Below are positions 56,220 to 64,000 of a DNA stretch of 64,000 nucleotides, in pieces (position 1 is the stretch's first letter; every line of letters begins with the position of its first letter). The notes under the pieces were generated by a model. That model was not told the origin of the DNA and made no database searches. It worked only from the letters and a program-made list of their open reading frames with translations. The stretch spans positions 8,000,501 through 8,064,500 of the forward strand of contig NC_088315.1 of the NCBI RefSeq assembly GCF_910592395.1. The letters run 5' to 3'. This DNA comes from Lineus longissimus. Lineage: Eukaryota; Nemertea; Pilidiophora; Heteronemertea; Lineidae. A program made the position numbers and the translations under genes.

Positions 56220-56269
56220 GTCAATAGTTTCAGGGTCTATAGAATACTATAGACCCTGATGAAATTGAC
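56220..56269. other. Near-perfect 23-bp hairpin with 4-nt loop
   Basis: GTCAATAGTTTCAGGGTCTA.. pairs with ..TAGACCCTGATGAAATTGAC around an AATA loop. The 13 pairs next to the loop are perfect, with four mismatches further out. It is short for a microRNA precursor. It could also be a folded MITE or a cruciform-forming site. Confidence 0.5.
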
Positions 56270-56339
56270 ACGGTCACAATAATACCAATGGCCTCATCTC
56301 TGATATCAGTATACTTTCAGTCTCCCTCGTTTTGATGCT

Positions 56340-58500
56340 TAAGCCTTCAACTTGGTCTCACCCAAGTTTCCGAGAAGAAGCAGTGCGGGCAGGCAGGAAT
56401 GCGACTCTTGCACTTTGTTCGGTATGTATCACTAATTTGTATCGGGTTATACTATCACCTTCAACTTGGTGCACTAAGTCGAGGTGGACTCATTGAAAGA
56501 AAGAACACAGTTGCGATTTTCGCTATTTTTTCGCTATTTTTCGAGAGGAAGGAGATGGCCTGCGAAATTTGTTGATTTTGGCGATTTTTCGATGGAACTT
56601 TGACCGCAGATTCGAGAAGGATTCATTGAAGAAAGGAAGGGACACGTACTCCTTACATTTCAAGGAGCAGGATGGAGACTTTGTAAGGTTTGTATTACTA
56701 ATTTGTGTCCAGTTTATATACTTTCAGACTGCCTGAATTGGTTTCTTGAGCCTTCCACTTGGTCCACAGAGCCAAGGAGGACTCATTAAAAGATAGAACG
56801 CCGCTGCGTTTTCTGTATTTTCGCTATTTTTTGAGAGGAAGGAGATGGCCTGCGAAATTTGTTGATTTTTGCGATTTTTCGATGGAACTTTGTCCGCACA
56901 GTCGAGAAGGATTCATTGAAGAAAGGAAGGGACACGTACTCCTTACATTTTCAAGAAGCAGGAGGGAGACTTTGTAAGGTTTGTATTACTAATATGTGTC
57001 CAGTTATATACTTTCAGACTGCCTGAACTGGTTTCTTGAGCCTTCCACTTGGTCAACAGAGCCAAGGAGGACTCATTAAAAGATAGAACACCGCTGCGTT
57101 TTTCTGTATTTTTTCGCTATTTTTCGAGAGGAAGGAGATGGCCTGCGAAGTTTTTTGATTTTTGCGATTTTTCGATGGAACTTTGTCCGCAGAGTCGAAG
57201 GATTCATTGAAGAAAGGAAGGGACACGCATAGCTTTCATTTTCAAGAAGCAAAAGGATACTTTGCAAGGTTTTTATTACTAATTTTTGTCCAGTTATACT
57301 TTCAGTCTGCCTGAACTGGTTTCTTGAGCCTTCCACGTGGTCAACAGAGCCAAGGAGGACTCATTAAAAGATAGAACACCGCTGCGTTTTTCTGTATTTT
57401 TTCGCTATTTTTCGAGAGGAAGGAGATGGCCTGCGAAGTTTTTTGATTTTTGCGATTTTTCGATGGAACTTTGTCCGCAGAGTCGAAGGATTCATTGAAG
57501 AAAGGAAGGGACATGTACTCCTTACATTTTCAAGAAGTGGGATGGAGACTTTGTAAGGTTTGTATTACTAATAATGTGTCTAGTTTATATACTTTCAGAC
57601 TGCCTGAATTGGTTTCTTGAGCCTTCCACTTGGTCCACAGAGCCAAGGAGGACTCTTTCAAAGATTGAACACCGCTGCGTTTTTCTGTATTTTTTCGCTA
57701 TTTTTCGAGAGGGAGGGAGATGAACTTGCCAATTATTCTTGCTATTTTTCGAAAGGAAGGAGATGGCCTGCGAAATTTGTTGATTTATGCGCGTTTTCGA
57801 TGGAACTTGGTCCGCAGTGTCGAGAAGGATTCATTGAAGAAAGGAAGGACATGTACTCCTTACATTTTCAAGAAGCAGGATGGAGACTTTGTAAGGTTTG
57901 TATTACTAATATGTGTCCAGTTTATATATTTTCAGACTGCCTGAATTGGTTTCTTGAGCCTTCCACTTGGTCCACAGAGCCAAGGAGGACTCATTAAAAG
58001 TTAGAACATCGCTGCGTTTTTCTGTATTTTTTCGCTATTTTTTGAGAGGAAGGAGATGGCCTGCGGAATTTGTTGATTTTTGTGCTTTTTCAATGGAACT
58101 TTGTCTGTAGAGTCGAGAAGGATGCATTGAAGAAAGGAAGGGACATGCATAGCTTTCATTTTCAAGAAGCAAAAGGAGACTTTGCAAGGTTTTTATTACT
58201 AATTTGTGTCCAGTTATACTTTCAGACTGCCTGACCTGGTTTCTTGAGCCTTCCACTTGGTCAACAGAGGGGGATCATTGAAGACAGGAACACAGCTGCA
58301 GTTTAAAAAAAGCCGGAAGGAAACTAGGAGGTTTGTATTTACTTAATCCGCATTCTACAGTTTTACTTTCAGACTGCCCGGACTGGTTTCTAAAGGGCTT
58401 TTTTCGAATTTTTCGATCTTTGATGAACTGGTTCCTAAAGGGCTTTTTTCGAGTTTTCGATCTTTGATGCTGAGGAGAGAGACGGAGATGCTGAAGCACA
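56340..58500 (+). repeat. Tandem satellite, unit about 290 bp, six clear copies
   Basis: The landmark 'gaggaaggagatggcctgcg' recurs at about 56546, 56836, 57130, 57417, 57755 and 58048, giving spacings of 287-338 bp. Each unit contains 'gccttccacttggtc', 'agccaaggaggactcat', 'tcgctatttttcgagag', 'cgatggaactttgtccgc', 'gattcattgaagaaaggaag' and a 'ttatactttcagactgcctg' segment. Several frames stay open across part of a unit, but indels between copies break all of them, so coding is unlikely. Degenerate part-units flank it at 56340-56500 and 58270-58500. Confidence 0.85.
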
Positions 58501-58899
58501 ATAGGAGGTTAGCAGTAGGCCTAAAGGTGGCATAGGCTGGGTGCATACAATTGCACCAGCCACTGGTTTCAATGAAACTGTTTGACTTGTTCATTTGAGA
58601 TGAGCATTCGGTTTTGTTGTTACCGGAGACTGGACAAAAAACGGCACATGGTGGTATCATCCAAGATCAACGAATAACGCGAAGACGGAAGATTGGTTTG
58701 GAGACTCGACTTTTCGCCCACGATGATTGAAGATTGCTAGCAGACACAAAAAGAAATCAGTTATCGGTTTCAATGGGATTGTTTGTCTTGTTGATTGAAG
58801 CAAGCATTCGATTCTATTGACTCAGAAAATTGGAACTCAAACAACCAACGACTCTCATTCCTAAAGGATAGGAAAGCATGCCAAGAGCATTTAGAGTCC

Positions 58900-59640
58900 T
58901 CGAAGTATTGTGCCTCCTCTGGGACATAAACATGTCATAACCTGCTCAAAATATTAGAAGATATCAGGGTTGAGACCCAAGGTGTCCCTCTGGGATGAGA
59001 CAATGTCACAACCACAAAAAAGATATCAGAATTGAGCTCCTAGTTTCTCTCCTGAACAGGACGATGTCACAGCCAGTAGAACCTCCAGGCGGGACACATA
59101 TGTTGTCGCAATCCCAAAATGTTTGAGTCCAGACTTCCATGTACATCCATCGCAGGACAATGTCACGACCGCAGTCTTTAGAATGAGACTTTAAACTGAG
59201 GTTTCTTGTATCTGATGTCTATGCCAGGGTAAGTAAAAGACCCCCACCATGAGAGAAACATGAGTACCTTGTAGCTTGCGTTGACTCCCTCCCCCGTCCT
59301 TGGCCAAAAGGCCTTGGGTATAATGGTCAATGTATGACTGGGTCCTAGTATAGTATTAATTAGAATCAGAATCATAGAATAGATGTCAAGAGTTTAGATC
59401 TACTAGACAATGTCACAACCCGAAAATAGATGAGATTACAAATGTCCCTTCAGGACAGAATATTTCGTCAATCTCAATACTGATCTAGGTGTTGTGATCA
59501 CAAGTCTGTCCAGCCAGACAGGATTGGACAATGTCACAACCCGAAAATAAATGTCAGAGTTAAGATTTCAAATGTCCCTTCAGGACAGAATATTTCGTCA
59601 ACCTCCAAATAGAACTAACTGTTGTGATCGCAAATCTACC
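58900..59640 (+). repeat. Degenerate repeats built on 'gacaatgtcacaacc'
   Basis: The motif recurs at about 58935, 59001, 59064, 59159, 59407 and 59528. The last two head a 118-bp unit ('cccgaaaata', 'aaatgtcccttcaggacaga', 'atatttcgtcaa..ctc', 'gttgtgatc.caa') present twice. No gene seen from 58500 to 60175; the 3' part is presumed promoter of the next gene. Confidence 0.65.
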
Positions 59641-60175
59641 TATGTATTAAAGACAACGACAGGAAAGAAATTGATATTTGCCATTAAAATATCGGTGAAA
59701 AGAGAGTATAACCCGTCCTAGTGAAGGAAAATAAATTGATGGCGAGATGGTGGCAAACTGCCACACTTTCTCTAGTAGCTGTCACCACCATCGACCCGTA
59801 ATAAAGAGCTCCACGGGCCATCCTGTCTTGGTCAGTGGCGCTGCCATGGTCGATTGAGCCTTGCTCACTGTGCGCATTTGTATGAGCACATATCTCCAGA
59901 TAGCTCCGAGGTACGAAACCATATTCAATAAATGTATACATCGTATATCTAAACCTTTAGAGAGGTGTGTTTGTGGATACCGATAATTTGTAACAGTTTT
60001 CTTCGGGCTATAGATCCGATCTGATCGTGTGTAGGGCCTACATGGACACTTTTATACATTCGGACATATCGATGAGATATAGGTTTTTGCGGACTAGGTG
60101 GACTAGGAGCGGATGACAGCACCATGGCTCCCCCCGGCTGAACTCTCTCGTTGCTAAGGATACTTTTCGATAAAG

Positions 60176-63100
60176 ATGGCTCAAGTTTACGAAAAAGTCG
60201 TCGCGACCATCTCGAAACCTCCGCAAAAGAGGAATTTGAAAGAGATACAGGATTTGTTGCCGTGGTTCTTGAAGAAATCCGCTCTGTTTAATTCTCTCAA
60301 GACTGGTAAGTGTACGGTCACTGATGCGTCAACTTGATCTTTAACTTAACTTTGTGCGAAGTAATCGCTGTTCTCATCTTTTGGCTTTATTGGCTGGTGC
60401 CGTTTAAGAGTTTACATGTACGGTAACTTTTTGCGAAAGAGTCGCGGTTCTCATCTTTGGTTTTGTTTTCATATGCCATTTTTAGGATTGTTTTACACCC
60501 ACGGCTTTAAAAGCGACTAAGTCTTTTTTTAAATCTAAGTTTACCCAATGATTTGCGGAGAGCAGCACCCCCGGACTTCATTCATAATAACTGGCCGGTC
60601 CACTGCGTTGGGAGTGTATGTTCATTGGAGTCTATTCCGTGGGGTTCCTGGGGATTCCTTGTTTTCTACATTGCAGGATGAAGTGTGCGGTGTTTTGACA
60701 GCCATGTTGACATCAATTTGCCCGTCTAAATGATTTTTTGTTGACGTTAATTAGGTTCATCCACGATGTAGGCATTCTGTGGCATTTTTTGGTCAACCAT
60801 GAACATGGAAATGGTCTATGCCTTTCCAAATTACCTTTTAACGAATCCCTCGTTATTTTATTACTTTTTTTGCTCAACAATATGCTATACGTTCTTATAT
60901 CAAGTCCGATAATTGCGGTGCACAACCTCGCATCAACTCCGCATCAGAGATAATGAGCTCTGGCCTTCGGCACTACACACTACTTCCGTTATAGTTTCGC
61001 ATTTATCACGGCGCCGTCAAAGTGAAACGTGACTTGAATGTAATTCAGATGCAGCCAATCATTAATATAAAATTTCACCCAAGGAAAAGAAAAAGTGTAA
61101 ATCTATCGTTAAAACTTTCAGTAGAAATGACAAGCTTAAAAATGTTGAAAATCTAGTGAGCCCAATCAATTGAAAGGCATAATTGAGGACGTCCAACAAC
61201 AAGAAAAAGAACGCAATATTTGCTCCGACAGATCGACAGGATCACTTGAAAAGCTCGCCGGGGAATAGGTCTCCAACTGATTGATTGATTAGTGCAATTA
61301 AATGTATTGACTAGTTTCTATTGAGATCTACACACCTATGCCAATGTTACATACTTTTCATTTCTGTCACGTTGAGTTCTTGTAAAGCGCTGAAAGACAT
61401 TTATAGATAGTTAATATTTTACGTTGAGTGCATTGGTATGCTATTTATGGGTACTAATGGACATGACGTCCGCTTAATTCATCAATCTGATATTGCAGCA
61501 TGGGTGGATATCGATAGACGTTACTGTCTCACAATGATCGCCGATCATTTACGCCAATAAGACTGGAAATTACAAATCCGATTGGCACTAGAATCTCTGA
61601 TAATGTTCCCAGTGAAATGCTGGTGAATCGTTAAAACATGTTTCAGGCCTACTAGATGGAAAAATATTTTATGAAAAGGAATAGGGCTATTGTAAGTTTA
61701 CCAGATAATGTCCACAAAGATGTTTTTGAAACACGCACTTAAATATCAAAAAGAAGATATTTACAAACTAAAATGGACACACTGTTGTTATTTGTGTGGG
61801 ATTGGTAACAAGATTGATATAATAAAAAACACAAAAAAAAGAAATTATGTCGTCTGAATGGAGTGTAAAACCTATTCATATGACGGACTGATACAACACA
61901 TCCATGTTTTTATATATCGACCGTCGCCATGGCAATATATCGTATTACTGTTTAAATTACTTTAGGCGGGAATTTGGTCATCCTGCTTATTGGGCGTTGG
62001 CAATGCATAATGCAAATCCTTTAATCCACCACATTATCATTTCTAGATCCTCTTTACCAACAAAGATCGTCGCACCATTACATGGGTATGTTTGGTAACA
62101 GAAAGGTTTAAATTGCGGTATTGGTCTCTTCTTAGAACTGCAAAGGTTACTCGAATGAAAGGTTAAGTTCATTTATGATAACTAAGGTCACTGGTCACCT
62201 GAAGGAATTTTGACTCATCAGGTCACCAGTCAAGGTCGCTTGGTAGAGGTCAATCACTACACTTTAAGGTGGCTTGTGAGAATGGTAAAGGTCACTATAA
62301 TAATCAAGGTCACTCTGTATGGTCTCTAGCACGAATGGTAAAGGTCACGAGTGATAACCGAGGTTGCCAGGTGAAGGAAACATGTAAGACTGGTAAAGGT
62401 CATAATATCAAGGTCACTTGTCATATTCACTTACATGTACAATGGTAAAGGTATTTCTTATTAACTCACAACATAACTTGTGATTTCGTGATGAGTCTTT
62501 TCGGATAAGTATCTGATACTATTATCATGACCCAATGTGAATAGTTGTCAATGCCGTGCCGATAATCAGGTGAAATATGTGATTCTTTTGGAACCCTCCG
62601 GTGGCCCCAAAGGTTGGCAAAATATCTTCTATCCCTACTTGTTAAAGGAATCCCTATACTTTTACCGTTGGATTGATAATCAGTGGCAAGCAGTCTAACA
62701 TAATATATGACTGATGAAATGAGGCTAATGAAACCAATAATGTATAGGTCATTCGTCAGAAGAAGCCAATGCTTTCATTATGGTGTTTGACAGGTGCTTT
62801 CGAAATAACGTTTCACCTTCTACGGTTTAGCACGGATCGCTTGGCACCGTCGATGACCCGTGACAGAAAATCACAAAAGTGATATATTCTCTCGTTGGAG
62901 GCTTTGAAGATTTCTAACATGTCTTAGTCGGGTGACTAAAGTCATTTTTGATGGGTGAGCGCTGGGGCATTTCTTCTTTTCTATTCACAATTTTGAAAAT
63001 AAAGGCACGTTTTTCAAGTGTCAACTCAAAACTGGTACACCGGGGGCAATGATATTCGACTAACTGGTTCAATGGATGGTGGAACGTTTGAAGTCTTATT

Positions 63101-63494
63101 AGGTCTCCTGAAAACCCAATTGTGGTATTTAAAATTTGATAACCAAACACGTTACTTTCTAAACCGAAGTATAGGTCAAGATGGAAGATATCGTGTTCGT
63201 GTGACTTCGTTCCAACTACTTAAAACAAAACAAATCAACGGTACCATGTCCAAGAAGCTAAGCAATGAATTGTTTATCATAAACCTAACACTGTCGTAAT
63301 GAGATTTTCCGTTCAAGTTACAGATTTGTCAACCGACTCATTTTTGCTTGAGCTTAATGATATCTACATTTATATACCACCATCTTATCTTGCGAATGCT
63401 TTTCAGACGTTGTGACTGACATCATCCGTAACTGTCAATTCGTGACCAAACATCCTGATGACGTCATCATCAAGCAAGGGGACCAGGGAGACTG
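60176..63494 (+). CDS. 5' part of a gene for a cyclic-nucleotide-binding-domain-like protein
   Basis: Two coding exons are visible: 60176-60305 (gtaagt donor) and 63407-63494 (tttcag acceptor, gtaagt donor). They join in phase to 72 full codons plus two bases and continue beyond the window. The protein starts MAQVYEKVVATISKPP, then RNLKEIQDLLPWFLKKSALF, and the second exon ends with HPDDVIIKQGDQGDW. The pattern 'helix, then F..L, then G/D-x-I-I-x-Q/K-G-D-x-G' is how cAMP/cGMP-binding domains begin in protein kinase G, Epac and related proteins, so the domain call rests on the first strand only. Whether it is a Rap exchange factor, a kinase or another CNB protein cannot be told. The 3.1-kb intron holds the half-site cluster at 62176-62460. 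ATG chosen because it is the first in the exon. Confidence 0.6.
62176..62460. promoter_or_regulatory. Intronic cluster of AGGTCA-type nuclear-receptor half-sites
   Basis: AGGTCA or its near form recurs about ten times in 285 bp. It includes two TCAAGGTCA (62304-62312 and 62408-62416) and one TCAAGGTCG (62230-62238), the extended half-site bound by the FTZ-F1/SF-1 and ERR receptor groups. The spacers are irregular, with 'aatggtaaaggtca' repeated, so the cluster may simply be a decayed minisatellite. Outside it, the intron (60306-63406) shows nothing recognisable. Confidence 0.4.
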
Positions 63495-64000
63495 GTAAGT
63501 GCACACGGTCATTGATTTAATGGAGTACTGGCATAAGTGATGGCCTGCAGAAAGTTTGCCATGGCCGATATTATTGCTTGTCGTGGAAACAACACGCCGC
63601 AATCACCGGAAGCGCCCTCACATTACTCCCGTCGTCCATGTTTACGCTTGAGTAACGTTTCCGGGAGTGTCTCAGTGAATCTAAAGCAGTCCGAAATATT
63701 AGTGGACAGCATTCATAATGCTCGAAACCGTTAAATGTTGTAAAAGCAGAAAAAACTGTTGTTTGTCCCTGGATTAATGGAACATCCGACACTAAACTGT
63801 AAATATTATCGACATCATAGACGGAAATTGTCACCAGAAAATCTATTTCTTGCGCTGAGATTAGTGTAAATATGCCCACATTGTGGTTTTATTTGCCCCT
63901 TTCAGTAGAACCAATACTAACTGAAAATCCAATTTGTAGCCAGTAATTGCCTGTCATAGTACTGTAAACAGTTGGGATAATCGTGGGGCAGTATTAGATT

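Noticed and set aside
57617-57997. 126-residue frame in the satellite region
   Set aside because: It crosses satellite units and is broken by indels in the other copies; no recognisable domain.
63445-63470. TGACGTCA as a cAMP response element
   Set aside because: It falls inside coding exon 2 (Asp-Asp-Val-Ile codons), so a regulatory role is not supported.

Overview
The window is nuclear DNA of a bilaterian animal. Genes are split by GT-AG introns, there is no operon structure, and SINEs, MITEs, a 5'-truncated LINE and minisatellites lie between and inside genes. Moderate AT-richness, short introns, an intronless UGT family and a repeat opening with repeated 'gtccgtcgtc' suggest a marine invertebrate, possibly a lophotrochozoan. 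The phylum cannot be fixed from the sequence alone.

Layout, left to right. (1) 489-6267 (+): a 12-exon CCDC91/p56 homologue, a GGA-adaptor accessory protein. (2) 7109-14863: one very large compound minisatellite, made of about 81 units of 62 bp, an inversion point, about 23 inverted 62-bp units, about 41 units of 31 bp, and a GAC run. A G-rich minisatellite follows at 15.3-15.5 kb. (3) 17172-18365 (+): a GPR19-type orphan GPCR with a single-exon coding region. (4) 20457-41308 (+): SAMM50, the core beta-barrel of the mitochondrial outer-membrane sorting and assembly machinery, rebuilt here as 12 exons coding 448 residues. Its first intron is about 16.4 kb and holds, on the opposite strand, a 5'-truncated LINE reverse transcriptase and four single-coding-exon UDP-glycosyltransferase genes, plus MITEs. 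(5) 43213-49999 (+): a 16-exon MATE/SLC47-type multidrug and organic-cation antiporter. (6) 50.9-55.6 kb: a candidate spliced transcript of low coding potential with duplicated exons. (7) 56.3-58.5 kb: a tandem satellite of about 290 bp, then other degenerate repeats. (8) 60176 to beyond the right edge (+): the 5' end of a gene for a protein with a cyclic-nucleotide-binding-like domain.

Functionally, the four UGTs (ER-membrane conjugation enzymes with KKXX retrieval tails) and the MATE efflux transporter 3' of their host gene resemble phase II and phase III detoxification genes. That this proximity is functional is only an inference. The UGT copies differ at key residues: UGT-D has lost the catalytic histidine and other conserved active-site residues, so it looks like a pseudoenzyme. 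The most unusual features are the nested antisense UGT cluster, the inverted dimer-derived minisatellite, the duplicated-exon transcript candidate, and an intronic cluster of nuclear-receptor-type half-sites at 62.2-62.5 kb.
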